A DNA stretch of 64,000 nucleotides from JAMHWF01 sp048500255 (GCA_048500255.1 JASNYH010000002.1:620001-684000); one strand, 5' to 3'. Positions 36,151 through 47,559 are shown, counted from the stretch's first letter. Notes: a model not told the origin generated them from the sequence alone. Made by a program: numbers and translations.

Positions 36151-36833
36151 GCACATTCGGGCTGCAAGGCATCACCGAGCCGGACATCGCCAACTACCTG
36201 GTCCACACGCCGGGCTTCTTCGAGCGCCAGGCCGAGGTGCTGGCCACCGTGCAGCTCACCAGCCCGCACGGCCAGCGCGCCGTCTCGCTGCAGGAGCGGC
36301 AGATGGAAATGCTGCGCGACAAGATCAAGGGGCTCGAGCTGCGCATCATGGAGATGATCCGCAACGGCCAGGAGAACGTCGCCATCGCCGACCGGCTGCA
36401 CCGCTGGACGCGCGAGCTGATGGTCACCACCAACCCGAGCGACCTGCCCGACGTGCTGGTGCGCGAGCTGAAGCACCAGTTCCTGATCCCCGAGGCGGCG
36501 GTGCGCGTGTGGGGCGCGGCAGACGCCTTCGCGCGGCTGGCCTTCACGCAAGGCGCGAGCGACGACACGCAAAGCCTCGCGACCAGCCTCACCGCGCCGT
36601 ACTGCGGCCCCAACTCGGGCTTCGAGGCCGCGGGCTGGCTCGACGACGCACGCAGCGTGGCGTCGATCGCGCTCGTGCCGCTGCGCCGCGACGCGGTGTC
36701 GCCTGCCTTCGGCCTGCTCGTGCTCGGCTCGCCGGACCCGACGCGCTACACGATCGACATGGGCACCGAGTTCCTCTCGCGCATCGGCGAGCTGGCGAGC
36801 GCCGGGCTGAGCCGGCTGCTGCCGGTGGAGTGA
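36147..36833 (+). CDS. DUF484 family protein (GAF-like)
   Basis: A 228-residue protein of the DUF484 family, which is usually found between dapF and xerC as here. It starts with GTG inside the dapF stop. The N terminus (ITEPDIANYLVHTPGFFERQAEVL) and the following coiled-coil (VSLQERQMEMLRDKIKGLELRI) are diagnostic. The C-terminal half is GAF-like. No established biochemical role is known to me. Its stop overlaps xerC by one base. Confidence 0.9.
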   Translation: MSTFGLQGITEPDIANYLVHTPGFFERQAEVLATVQLTSPHGQRAVSLQERQMEMLRDKIKGLELRIMEMIRNGQENVAIADRLHRWTRELMVTTNPSDLPDVLVRELKHQFLIPEAAVRVWGAADAFARLAFTQGASDDTQSLATSLTAPYCGPNSGFEAAGWLDDARSVASIALVPLRRDAVSPAFGLLVLGSPDPTRYTIDMGTEFLSRIGELASAGLSRLLPVE

Positions 36834-37849
36834 TGGCGCGACGCGGCGCGCTGCGGCGGCCCGGCGCGTCGGTGCCGGCCACCGGGCCTGCGAACGACGA
36901 CGGCGCCGAACGCCCGCTGCCCGACGCCGACGTCGCACGCCATCTCGAGCACCTGCGCGTCGAGCGCCGCGTCGCGGCGCGCACGCTCGTCGTGTACGGC
37001 GAGGCGTTGCGCCGGCTGCAGCGCTGCGCGCGCGACGCCGGCGTCGCGCTGCGCGCCGTGCAGCCGATGCACGTGCGCCGCTGGGCCGCGGCGCTGCACT
37101 CGCAGGGGCAGGGCGCGCGCAGCATCGCGCTGGCGCTGTCGGCGTGGCGCGGCTTCTACCGCTGGCTCGGCCGCGAAGGGGTGGTCGCGCTCAATCCGGC
37201 CGACGGCGTGCGCGCGCCCAAGGCCGCCAAGCCGCTGCCCAAGGCGCTCGCCGTCGACGACGCCGTGCGCCTGGCCGAGCACCGCGACGCCGAGGCCGAC
37301 CCGGCGCTCGACGCGCGCGACCGCTGCATCGTCGAGCTGCTCTACGGCTGCGGGCTGCGCGTCGCCGAGCTCGTCGACCTCGACCTGCAGCCCGGCGCCG
37401 GCGCGCGCTGCTGGATCGATGTCGCCGGCGCCGAGGCCCACGTGCGCGGCAAGGGCGACAAGCGGCGCAGCGTGCCGGTCGGCCGCGCCGCGCTCGATGC
37501 GCTGGCGGCGTGGCTCGCCGTGCGCGCGACGCTGGCGCGCGCCGACGAGCCGGCGCTCTTCGTCGGCGTGCGCGGCGCGCGGCTCGGCGCGTCGCAGCTG
37601 CGCATGCGGCTGCGCGATCGCGCGATCCGCGCCGGGCTGCCGACGCACGTGCATCCGCACATGCTGCGGCACTCGTTCGCGTCGCACCTGCTGCAGTCCA
37701 GCGGCGACCTGCGCGCCGTGCAGGAGCTGCTCGGGCACGCCAACATCTCGACGACGCAGGTCTACACCCGACTCGACTTCCAGCACCTGGCCAAGGTCTA
37801 CGACGCGGCGCATCCGCGCGCGAAGCAGCGCCGCGAGCCCGGGCGATGA
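36833..37849 (+). CDS. xerC: Tyrosine recombinase XerC
   Basis: XerC with XerD resolves chromosome dimers at dif during division. The 338-residue protein has an N-terminal SAM-like core-binding domain (about 30-130) and a catalytic domain. The Arg is in YGCGLRVAEL, the Lys in GKGDKRR, H-x-x-R in HMLRHSFASHL, His in LLGHANISTT and Tyr in QVYTRLDF. The dapF-DUF484-xerC order supports XerC rather than another integrase. It has an N-terminal extension of about 25 residues. It overlaps the following methyltransferase gene (ATGA). Confidence 0.93.
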   Translation: MARRGALRRPGASVPATGPANDDGAERPLPDADVARHLEHLRVERRVAARTLVVYGEALRRLQRCARDAGVALRAVQPMHVRRWAAALHSQGQGARSIALALSAWRGFYRWLGREGVVALNPADGVRAPKAAKPLPKALAVDDAVRLAEHRDAEADPALDARDRCIVELLYGCGLRVAELVDLDLQPGAGARCWIDVAGAEAHVRGKGDKRRSVPVGRAALDALAAWLAVRATLARADEPALFVGVRGARLGASQLRMRLRDRAIRAGLPTHVHPHMLRHSFASHLLQSSGDLRAVQELLGHANISTTQVYTRLDFQHLAKVYDAAHPRAKQRREPGR

Positions 37850-39072
37850 AGTCGATCCGCCTGCACGAGGGCAAGGAGCGCTCGCTGCTGCGGCGCCATC
37901 CGTGGGTGTTCGAGCGCAGCATCGCTCGCGGCCGCGCCGATCCCGGCGAGACGGTACGCGTCGAGGCGCACGACGGGCGCTTTCTCGCGTGGGCCGCGTA
38001 CAGCCCGCAGTCGGCGATCCGGTTGCGCGCCTGGAGCTTCGACGAAGCCGAGCGCATCGACGCGAGCCTGTTCGAGCGGCGTATCGCCGAGGCGCTGGCG
38101 CTGCGCGCGCGGCTGCCGATCGCCAGCGACGCGATGCGCCTGGTGCACGGCGAGTCCGACGCGCTGCCGGGGCTCGTCGTCGACCGCTACGCCGACACGC
38201 TGGTCGCGCAGTTCCTCGCCGCCGGCGTCGAGCGCTGGAAGGGTGCGATCGCCGACGCGCTGCTCGCAGCGACGGGCCTCGCCAAGCTCTACGAACGCTC
38301 CGACGCCGGCGTGCGCCAGCTCGAGGGTCTGCCGCCCGCTACCGGCTGGCTGCGCGGCGCCGGCGACACCACGTTCGTGATCCGCGAACACGACTGGCAC
38401 TTCGAGCTCGACATCGCCGAAGGCCACAAGACGGGCTTCTACCTCGATCAGCGCGACAACCGCCGCCGCTTCGCCGACGCCGTGCGCCACTACGGCTGCC
38501 GCACCGTGCTCAACTGCTATGGCTACACGGGCGGCTTCAGCGTCGCCGCGCTGGCCGGCGGCGCCGAGCATGTGACCGCGGTCGATTCGTCGGGCCCGGC
38601 GCTCGAGCGGGCGCGCCGCAACGTGGCGCTCAACGGCCACGACGCGGCACGCCACGAGACGCTCGACGCCGACGTCAACCGCACGCTGCGCGCGATGCTC
38701 GACGCCGGCCGCACGTTCGACGCCATCGTGCTCGATCCGCCCAAGCTGGCGCCGACGGCGGCGCACGCCGAGCGCGCGGCGCGCGCCTACAAGGACATCA
38801 ACCGCCTCGCGCTGCGCGCGCTCGCTCCCGGCGGATTGCTGTTCACCTTCTCGTGCTCGGGCGGCATCGACGCCGACCTGTTCCACAAGATCGTCGCCGG
38901 CGCGGCGATCGATGCCGGCGTCGACGGCGTCATCGCCCTGCGCGTCGGCGCCGCGCCCGACCATCCACTGACGCTCGCGTTCCCCGAGGGCGAGTATCTG
39001 AAGGGACTCGTGATCCTCAAGCGCCAGGCGCCGATGGCAATGCCACCGCCGGCTCGAACTTGGCGCGCCTGA
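37846..39072 (+). CDS. rlmI: Class I rRNA (cytosine-C5) methyltransferase, RlmI-like
   Basis: RlmI methylates C1962 of 23S rRNA. The 408-residue protein has an N-terminal PUA domain (about 1-80; KERSLLRRHPWVFERSI) and a Rossmann methyltransferase domain. That domain shows GFYLDQRDNR, NCYGYTGGFSVAAL (SAM binding) and the catalytic DPPKLAP, with SCSGGI further on. The ATG overlaps the xerC stop. Its last 56 bp overlap the convergent Lrp/AsnC gene. Confidence 0.9.
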   Translation: MKSIRLHEGKERSLLRRHPWVFERSIARGRADPGETVRVEAHDGRFLAWAAYSPQSAIRLRAWSFDEAERIDASLFERRIAEALALRARLPIASDAMRLVHGESDALPGLVVDRYADTLVAQFLAAGVERWKGAIADALLAATGLAKLYERSDAGVRQLEGLPPATGWLRGAGDTTFVIREHDWHFELDIAEGHKTGFYLDQRDNRRRFADAVRHYGCRTVLNCYGYTGGFSVAALAGGAEHVTAVDSSGPALERARRNVALNGHDAARHETLDADVNRTLRAMLDAGRTFDAIVLDPPKLAPTAAHAERAARAYKDINRLALRALAPGGLLFTFSCSGGIDADLFHKIVAGAAIDAGVDGVIALRVGAAPDHPLTLAFPEGEYLKGLVILKRQAPMAMPPPARTWRA

Positions 39073-39514
39073 CGCTGAAGTAGCTCTTGACGTTGCGCAC
39101 GTTGGCGTCCTGCGTGAACAGGCGCTGCACCAGTGCGTGATAGGCCGCCATGTCGGCGACCTGGACCACCAGCACGAAGTCGGGGCCGGGCGAGACGCGC
39201 CAGCACTGCTGCACCGCCGCCTCGGCGACGGCGCGCGCTTCGAACGCCGCCAGGTGTTCGGCGCCCTGGCGGTCGAGCGTGATCTCGACGATCGCCGTCA
39301 GCCCGGCGCCCAGCTTTTCGGCCGAGAGCAATGCGACGCGGCGCTCGACGATGCCCATGTCGACCAGCCGCTTGACGCGCCGCAGGCACGTCGCCGGCGA
39401 GACGTGGACGCGCGCCGCCAGGTCCTGGTTCGACAGCGACGCGTCGCGCTGCAACTGTTCGAGGATGCGCAGGTCGGTGGCATCGAGGGCTGGGCGGTTG
39501 AAATCTTCGGCCAT
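39017..39514 (-). CDS. Lrp/AsnC family transcriptional regulator
   Basis: A 165-residue regulator: winged HTH (about 10-65: LDATDLRILEQLQRDASLSNQDLAARVHVSPATCLRRVKRL) and the RAM ligand-binding domain with GPDFVLVVQVADMAAY. The ATG at 39514 is 152 bp from the divergent glmS start. A large dyad in that gap is a natural operator, so it probably represses itself and may act on glmS. The ligand, probably an amino acid, is unknown. Its 3' end overlaps rlmI tail to tail. Confidence 0.9.
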   Translation of the reverse strand: MAEDFNRPALDATDLRILEQLQRDASLSNQDLAARVHVSPATCLRRVKRLVDMGIVERRVALLSAEKLGAGLTAIVEITLDRQGAEHLAAFEARAVAEAAVQQCWRVSPGPDFVLVVQVADMAAYHALVQRLFTQDANVRNVKSYFSVRRAKFEPAVALPSAPGA

Positions 39515-39528
39515 AAGTGAGTCTCCTA

Positions 39529-39572
39529 TGAAATCGTACTCCACCCCTTCACGGGGTGCCAATGAGATTTCA
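39529..39572. promoter_or_regulatory. Two-tier dyad between lrp-like gene and glmS
   Basis: Outer arms TGAAATC (39529-39535) and GATTTCA (39566-39572) surround inner arms CACCCC (39542-39547) and GGGGTG (39553-39558), with a TTCAC centre. All pairs are exact, and the spacers are 6 and 7 nt. It lies just upstream of the regulator's start. It could be an Lrp-type operator or form a hairpin in either mRNA leader. Confidence 0.55.
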
Positions 39573-39666
39573 CGGAGAACACAATCTTGCAAGCAAAGTG
39601 CACGACCGCCCGCCTAGCATCGTGCCCCTCGCACCGCACCCGAGAGTCCAGGGAGGACCGCAAACC

Positions 39667-41529
39667 ATGTGTGGCATCGTCGGCGCCGTCAGCACGCGCA
39701 ACATCGTTCCGATCCTCGTCGAGGGACTCAAGCGCCTCGAATACCGCGGCTACGACTCCTGCGGCGTCGCCGTGCATCGGCGCGGCGAACTGCACCGCGC
39801 GCGCTCGACCTCGCGTGTCGCCGAGCTCGAGGCGCAGGTGCGCGCCGAAGCGGTCGAAGGCAGCACGGGCATCGCCCACACGCGCTGGGCGACGCACGGC
39901 GCGCCGGCGGTGCACAACGCGCACCCGCACTTCAGCCACGGGCCGAACGCCGCGGCGGCGTCAGCCGGGCGCATCGCCGTCGTGCACAACGGCATCATCG
40001 AGAACCACGACCAACTGCGCGCCGAGCTCAAGCGGCGCGGCTACGAGTTCGCGAGCCAGACCGACACCGAGGTCATCGCGCACCTGGTCGACTCGCTCTA
40101 CGACGGCGACCTGTTCGACGCCGTGCAGCAGGCGACGGCGCGACTGCGCGGTGCCTATGCCGTGGCCGTGTTCTGCCGCGACGAGCCGCACCGCGTCGTC
40201 GGCGCGCGCGCCGGCTCGCCGCTGGTGCTGGGCGTGGGCCAGACCGACGGCGAGAACTTCCTCGCCTCCGACGCCATGGCGCTGGCCGGCGTCACCGACC
40301 AGATCGTCTACCTGGAGGAGGGCGACGTCGTCGATCTGCAGCTCGGCAAGTTCTGGATCGTGGCGCGCCGGGACGACGGCCGCTGCAAGCCGGTGACGCG
40401 CGAGGTGCGCACCGTGCTGGCCCACACCGGCGCCGCCGAGCTGGGCCCCTACCGCCACTACATGCAGAAGGAGATCTTCGAGCAGCCGCGCGCCATCGGC
40501 GACACGCTCGAAGGCGTGCTCGCCATCTCGCCCGAGCTGTTCGGCGACGGCGCGTACCGCATCTTCAAGGAGATCGACCGCGTCCTGATCCTCGCCTGCG
40601 GCACCAGCTACTACGCCGGCTCGACGGCCAAGTACTGGCTCGAGAGCATCGCGAAGATCCCGACCGCCGTCGAGGTGGCGAGCGAATACCGCTACCGCGA
40701 CAGCGTGCCCGATCCGCGCACCCTCGTCGTCACCATCTCGCAGAGCGGCGAGACGGCCGACACGCTGGCCGCGCTCAAGCACGCGCGCAGCCTGGGCATG
40801 CAGCACACGCTGACGATCTGCAACGTGGCGACGAGCGCGATGGTGCGCGAGTGCAAGCTCGCCTACATCACGCGCGCCGGCGTCGAGATCGGCGTCGCGT
40901 CGACCAAGGCGTTCACGACGCAGCTCGCCGGCCTCTACCTGTTGACGCTGGCGCTCGCGCAGCTGCGCGGCCGCTTGAGCGAGGAGCAGGAGGCCGCTTG
41001 CCTGAAGTCGATGCGCCACCTGCCGGTGGCGCTGCAGGGCGTGCTCGCGCTCGAGCCGCAGGTCATCGCCTGGGCCGAGGAGTTCGCGCGCAAGGAGAAC
41101 GCGCTCTTCCTCGGTCGCGGCCTGCACTATCCGATCGCGCTCGAAGGCGCGTTGAAGTTGAAGGAGATCAGCTACATCCACGCCGAGGCCTACCCCGCCG
41201 GCGAACTGAAGCACGGGCCGCTGGCGCTGGTGACGAGCGCGATGCCGGTCGTGACCGTGGCGCCCAACGACGCGCTGCTCGAAAAGCTGAAGAGCAACCT
41301 GCAGGAAGTGCGCGCCCGCGGCGGCGAGCTCTACGTCTTTGCCGACGCCGACTCGCACATCGAGAGCGAGCCCGGCGTGCACGTCATCCGCATGCCCGAG
41401 CACTACGGGGCGCTGAGCCCCATCCTGCACGTGGTGCCGATGCAGCTGCTGGCGTACCACACGGCGTGCGCGCGGGGGACGGATGTCGACAAGCCGCGGA
41501 ATCTGGCGAAGAGCGTGACGGTGGAGTAG
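39667..41529 (+). CDS. glmS: Glutamine-fructose-6-phosphate aminotransferase GlmS
   Basis: GlmS makes glucosamine-6-phosphate, the first step to UDP-GlcNAc. The 620-residue protein has the class II glutaminase domain starting with the catalytic Cys right after Met (MCGIVGAV), with EYRGYDS and HTRWATHG. Two SIS domains follow (ACGTSYYAG and TISQSGETADTLAAL in the first; LGRGLHYPIALEGALKLKE in the second). The C terminus KPRNLAKSVTVE is typical. A GGAGG lies 9 nt upstream. No glmS ribozyme is expected or seen. Confidence 0.97.
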   Translation: MCGIVGAVSTRNIVPILVEGLKRLEYRGYDSCGVAVHRRGELHRARSTSRVAELEAQVRAEAVEGSTGIAHTRWATHGAPAVHNAHPHFSHGPNAAAASAGRIAVVHNGIIENHDQLRAELKRRGYEFASQTDTEVIAHLVDSLYDGDLFDAVQQATARLRGAYAVAVFCRDEPHRVVGARAGSPLVLGVGQTDGENFLASDAMALAGVTDQIVYLEEGDVVDLQLGKFWIVARRDDGRCKPVTREVRTVLAHTGAAELGPYRHYMQKEIFEQPRAIGDTLEGVLAISPELFGDGAYRIFKEIDRVLILACGTSYYAGSTAKYWLESIAKIPTAVEVASEYRYRDSVPDPRTLVVTISQSGETADTLAALKHARSLGMQHTLTICNVATSAMVRECKLAYITRAGVEIGVASTKAFTTQLAGLYLLTLALAQLRGRLSEEQEAACLKSMRHLPVALQGVLALEPQVIAWAEEFARKENALFLGRGLHYPIALEGALKLKEISYIHAEAYPAGELKHGPLALVTSAMPVVTVAPNDALLEKLKSNLQEVRARGGELYVFADADSHIESEPGVHVIRMPEHYGALSPILHVVPMQLLAYHTACARGTDVDKPRNLAKSVTVE

Positions 41530-41571
41530 GGGTGGGCGCTGGCGGTGATCTTCGAAGCGCCCCGCCTCCGC

Positions 41572-41781
41572 TCAACGCACCTGCCGCCGCCGCTCCACGC
41601 GCAAGACCATCATGTTCTCCGGCACGGGGCGGCCGATATCCTCGAGCGGCAGCGGCGTGAGTCGGCCGTCGCGGTCGATGTAGTGGTCGCCCTGCTCCGT
41701 CAACAGCCCCGGCTGGACGCGCCAGAAGCCCGGCACGCTGCCCGCGGGGGGTTCGCGGTCGCTGGCGGGGGAATCGACCAT
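41572..41781 (-). CDS. Small hypothetical protein
   Basis: A 69-residue open frame on the minus strand between glmS and the AraC remnant. The central part (GFWRVQPGLLTEQGDHYIDRDGR, shown only in part here) has a balanced, protein-like composition rather than the Arg/Ala bias of shadow frames. An AGAGG lies upstream of the ATG. There is no signal peptide and no family I recognise. It could be a real small gene or the tail of a lost larger one. Confidence 0.45.
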   Translation of the reverse strand: MVDSPASDREPPAGSVPGFWRVQPGLLTEQGDHYIDRDGRLTPLPLEDIGRPVPENMMVLRVERRRQVR

Positions 41782-41880
41782 CGCGCAAGGACCTCTGACA
41801 ACGAACGACGATGGCGCTCACTTTCAACCTTAGCGCACGCTGCCGGCGATGCAAGCCTGCCGGCTGACGTGCGCTGGCCG

Positions 41881-42045
41881 TCAGCCGGCCTTGACCCACG
41901 CCCGCGGTGACGCGCCGACGACCTGCGTGAACGCCCGTGAGAACGCCGCGGCGCTGGCGTCGCCCATCTCGTCGCTGACGCGCTTGACCGGCGCTCCGTC
42001 GCGCAGCAGCGTCTGCGCGAGCGCGACGCGCCAGCGCAGCCATCC
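41881..42045 (-). pseudogene. Remnant of an AraC-family regulator (C-terminal HTH)
   Basis: A 54-codon open stretch on the minus strand reads WLRWRVALAQTLLRDG, then VKRVSDEMGDASAAAFSRAF, then GASPRAWVKAG and a stop. This matches the second helix-turn-helix and the end of AraC/XylS regulators. An in-frame TAG lies two codons upstream of WLRW, and no further AraC sequence is found before it. I take it to be the surviving 3' end of a decayed gene. The bases from 41782 to 41880 hold nothing else that I can see. Confidence 0.65.
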
Positions 42046-42063
42046 CTACGTGCGCGACGGCCT

Positions 42064-42858
<795 letters not shown>

Positions 42859-42880
42859 GTCGGCGATGGAGCGCGGCGCG

Positions 42881-43339
42881 CTACTTGTCGACCGCCGCAA
42901 GCGCGGCGCGAATGCGCTCGCCGGCTGGGGCGTCGTCGTGCGCGGCCACGCCGTCGAAGTCGCCGCGCAGCGCCTTCAGCGCATAGCGCTCGCGGGCGAT
43001 CTCGCGGGCGGTGCGCAGCCCCAGCCGGCGAAACAGCGGCATCAGCGGATAGCGCCCCGTCGTCGCGTGCAGCAGCACGCCGCCCGCGACGAGCGCCGGC
43101 AGCGCCAGCAACTGCGGCCGCACGAAGACGCCGAGCGCCAGCCCGATCAGCCCCATCGTCGCCGCCTCGACTTCGAGCGCGCGGTCGGTGTCCCATTCGC
43201 GATCGAGGCGGTCCAGTCGCTGCTGCGTCCCGGCGGGCGATTCGGCGCAGCGCGAGAGGCTGGCCACCGTCACGTCGTCGATGCGGCGCAGCACTTCGCC
43301 GGCGGTGTGGCGGCGGATGCGGTCGGCGTCGTGGTCCAT
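42881..43339 (-). CDS. Hypothetical membrane protein, DUF2892/YgaP-like
   Basis: A 152-residue protein with a soluble N-terminal third (helical, charged), two closely spaced hydrophobic segments (MGLIGLALGVFV and LLALPALVAGGVLLHA) and a basic C-terminal tail. The layout TDRALEVEAATMGLIGLALG...FRRLGLRTAREIA suggests the two-helix YgaP/DUF2892 type, with moderate confidence. An AGGAG lies 6 nt before the ATG. It ends 22 bp before the DUF1264 gene, so the two are probably co-transcribed. Confidence 0.65.
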   Translation of the reverse strand: MDHDADRIRRHTAGEVLRRIDDVTVASLSRCAESPAGTQQRLDRLDREWDTDRALEVEAATMGLIGLALGVFVRPQLLALPALVAGGVLLHATTGRYPLMPLFRRLGLRTAREIARERYALKALRGDFDGVAAHDDAPAGERIRAALAAVDK

Positions 43340-43432
43340 CGGGCGGCTCCTGCCCCGTCAGCGGCAAGCCCGGTGCCTGCATCGAGCAGGCGTGCCCAGT
43401 AAGATCGCCCGACGAACGGCAAGCCTCGGGCT

Positions 43433-43447
43433 GCAGGACGGTCCTGC
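43433..43447. promoter_or_regulatory. Perfect palindrome upstream of the GMC operon
   Basis: GCAGGAC (43433-43439) and GTCCTGC (43441-43447) flank a single G, 38 bp before the ATG of the small-subunit gene. It could be an operator for the oxidoreductase operon or a leader hairpin. No sigma-54 element is visible next to it. Confidence 0.4.
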
Positions 43448-43485
43448 CGACCCGGGCGCCATCCATCCCGATGGAGCGAGACGAC

Positions 43486-43863
43486 ATGACGGCGCAGCTG
43501 CGCGTGCTCGATGAATCCCATGCCCGTGGCGCTGCGGCGCTGTGCGAGGCCATCGTCCCCGGATCGGCGCGCGTCGGCCCGGTCGTCTATGTCGACGCGC
43601 TGCTCGCGCAGATGCCGCCCGAGGCGCGCGCCGCAGCGTTGAGCGCGATCGACACGCTGGCCGCCGCCGCCGCGGCCGGCACGCTCGCGCAGCACGAGCG
43701 CACGCCCGGGTTCGCCCTCGTGCGCGCGCTCGCCATCGAGGCCTACTACAGCGACTTCGTCGCCCCTGGCTGCGCAGGGCCGGGCGCCTGGGCCGAGATC
43801 GACTTCCAGCCGCCGCGCGCCGCCGACCTCGAGCGTGACTGGTCGTGGCTGGGCGTGCGATGA
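43486..43863 (+). CDS. Gluconate 2-dehydrogenase subunit 3-like protein
   Basis: A 125-residue protein resembling the small gamma subunit (subunit 3) that pairs with FAD-dependent GMC-type dehydrogenases. It has an Ala-rich helical body (AAALCEAIVPG near the start) and EAYYSDFVAPGCAGPGAW near the end. A GGAG is 9 nt before the chosen ATG; the in-frame ATG at 43471 is less well placed. The usual Tat signal of this family is absent. The stop overlaps the GMC gene (ATGA), so the two should form one enzyme. Confidence 0.75.
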   Translation: MTAQLRVLDESHARGAAALCEAIVPGSARVGPVVYVDALLAQMPPEARAAALSAIDTLAAAAAAGTLAQHERTPGFALVRALAIEAYYSDFVAPGCAGPGAWAEIDFQPPRAADLERDWSWLGVR

Positions 43864-45338
43864 CCCCGACGATGACGACGACAACGACCATGAAGACCGA
43901 CTTCGACCTCATCGTCATCGGCTCGGGCGCCGGCGGCGGCGTGCTCGCCGCCGAGCTCGCGCAAGGCGACTGCGACGTGCTGCTGCTCGAGACCGGGCGC
44001 CACTGGCCGACCGAGAGTTTCAAGCGCTGGGAGGCGAAGGCGTCGCACGATCTGTTCTGGCCGCTGCGCTTCGCGCCGCTGCCCGACGGCGACGCCGTGG
44101 CCTTCCTGTCGGGCCGCTGCGTCGGCGGCACGACGACGGTCAACACCAAGGTCGCGCCGCGTGCCCACGAGCAGGACATCGCCAAGTGGCACGCCGCCAC
44201 CGGCCTGACCAACGACGACGGCGCTCCCTTCGCGCTCGCCGACCTCGACCCCTACTACCGCCGCGTCGAGGACGTGCTGCGCGTGCGCGAGCGCAGCGAC
44301 TGGGACAAGTGCATCCACACCGTGCAGGCGGGTTTTCGCGCGCTCGGCGCCGAGCTCGAGCCGGTGCAGTCGTACACCGGCCCCGAGTGCGAGAAATACG
44401 GCTCGTGCCTGCAGGGCTGCCCCACGGGCGCCGGCAAGTCGACGATGAACACCTACATCGCGCAGGCGCTGCCCGGCGGGCGGCTCGACCTGCGCGCGCA
44501 GGCCACCGTCGAGCGCATCCTGATCGACGCCGACGCGCCCGCCGGCGCGCGCGCCACGGGCGTCGAATACGTCGACGCCGCCGGCGCGCGCCACGTCGTC
44601 ACGGCGCGTCGCGTCGTCGTCGCCGCCGGCGCGCTCAACACGCCGCAGCTGCTGATGCGCTCGGGCTTGCGCAACGCCGCGCTCGGGCGGCACGTCGGCC
44701 TGCATCCGGCGCGCCTCGTCTACGGCCTGTTCGACGAGATCCAGGACTCGCATCGCGTCTACCCGATCTCGGCGCACTGCATGCAGTTCCAGCGCGACGA
44801 GGACGGCGGCTTCGTGCTGGAGGCCTCGACCGTGATGGACCCGATCGCCTTCGCCACGACGATCCGCGACGAGCACGGTCCGCTGTGGGGCCGGCGGCTG
44901 GTCGACGCCGTGCGCCCGTATCGGCGCTACGGCGGCGTGCTCGCGATGGTCAACGACGAGAACAATGCGTCGGTCAGCCTCGACGCGCAGGGCGCCGAGC
45001 GGATCGAGGTGAACCTCAATGCGCGCGAGCAGCAGCGCATCGACGCCGCGCTGCGCTACAGCCGCGACGTGCTGCTCGCCGCGGGCGCGCGCGAGATCTA
45101 CTGGACCGGCCTGATCTCGACGCACACACAGGGCGGCTGCCGCATGGGCGACGACCCGGCGCGCTCCGTCGTCGATCGCCACGGGCAGTGCCACGGCGTG
45201 AGGGACCTCTACGTGGCCGACGCGTCGCTGATCCCGTGCACGGTGTCGGTGAATCCGTCGCTGACGGTGATGGCGCTGGCGACGCGCCTGGCCGAGCACC
45301 TCGTCGAGCAGATGTCCGACGATCTGTCGCTCGCCTGA
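43860..45338 (+). CDS. GMC-family FAD-dependent oxidoreductase
   Basis: A 492-residue flavoprotein. The FAD dinucleotide motif is VIGSGAGGGVLAAEL, then GRCVGGTTTVNT, a Cys-containing CLQGCPTGAGKS segment, and the C-terminal HTQGGCRMGDDP and NPSLTVMALATRLAEH (catalytic region). It belongs with the alcohol/sugar dehydrogenase side of the family. A Thr-rich N terminus precedes the fold and no signal peptide is visible, so it is likely cytoplasmic. It overlaps the subunit-3-like gene and ends 20 bp from the convergent acoR-like gene. Confidence 0.88.
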   Translation: MTPTMTTTTTMKTDFDLIVIGSGAGGGVLAAELAQGDCDVLLLETGRHWPTESFKRWEAKASHDLFWPLRFAPLPDGDAVAFLSGRCVGGTTTVNTKVAPRAHEQDIAKWHAATGLTNDDGAPFALADLDPYYRRVEDVLRVRERSDWDKCIHTVQAGFRALGAELEPVQSYTGPECEKYGSCLQGCPTGAGKSTMNTYIAQALPGGRLDLRAQATVERILIDADAPAGARATGVEYVDAAGARHVVTARRVVVAAGALNTPQLLMRSGLRNAALGRHVGLHPARLVYGLFDEIQDSHRVYPISAHCMQFQRDEDGGFVLEASTVMDPIAFATTIRDEHGPLWGRRLVDAVRPYRRYGGVLAMVNDENNASVSLDAQGAERIEVNLNAREQQRIDAALRYSRDVLLAAGAREIYWTGLISTHTQGGCRMGDDPARSVVDRHGQCHGVRDLYVADASLIPCTVSVNPSLTVMALATRLAEHLVEQMSDDLSLA

Positions 45339-45357
45339 GAGCGGTCGCGTCCGCGCG

Positions 45358-47319
<1,962 letters not shown>

Positions 47320-47430
47320 GCGTTGTCTCCTGGTCGGCCGTCCGGCGGCCTGGCGCGGGCGCGATCCCGGCGCCGAACACTAGCAGGCGGCAGCCGCCAG
47401 TCACATGCGTTGCGCCGAAAACGCCCCATC

Positions 47431-47453
47431 GACTGTCCCGTTTCGTGACAGTC
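47431..47453 (+). promoter_or_regulatory. Inverted repeat, probable upstream activator site
   Basis: GACTGTC (47431-47437) and GACAGTC (47447-47453) are perfect inverted arms with 9 nt between. The site is 91 bp upstream of the sigma-54 promoter, the right range for an enhancer-binding site of the divergent AcoR-like activator. TGTC...GACA half-sites fit what is known for this regulator group. Confidence 0.6.
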
Positions 47454-47543
47454 GCGGAGCAGCGGTGCGCACGGCGCAGTGTCGCCGCGACCAGCGCGCC
47501 CCGGTTTGTGCGCGATCAGCCCGGCGCGCGCCGAATCCGCCCC

Positions 47544-47559
47544 TGGCACGCCGGATGCG
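47544..47559 (+). promoter_or_regulatory. Sigma-54 (-24/-12) promoter of the aldehyde dehydrogenase gene
   Basis: TGGCACGCCGGATGCG has the invariant GG (47545-47546) and GC (47557-47558) separated by exactly 10 nt, and matches the consensus TGGCACG-N4-TTGC with one change in the -12 element. Transcription would start near 47570, leaving a leader of about 55 nt before the ATG at 47626. Confidence 0.75.

Noticed and set aside
39515..39666. glmS ribozyme upstream of glmS
   Set aside because: The leader is short and lacks the ribozyme core; that element is found in Gram-positives.
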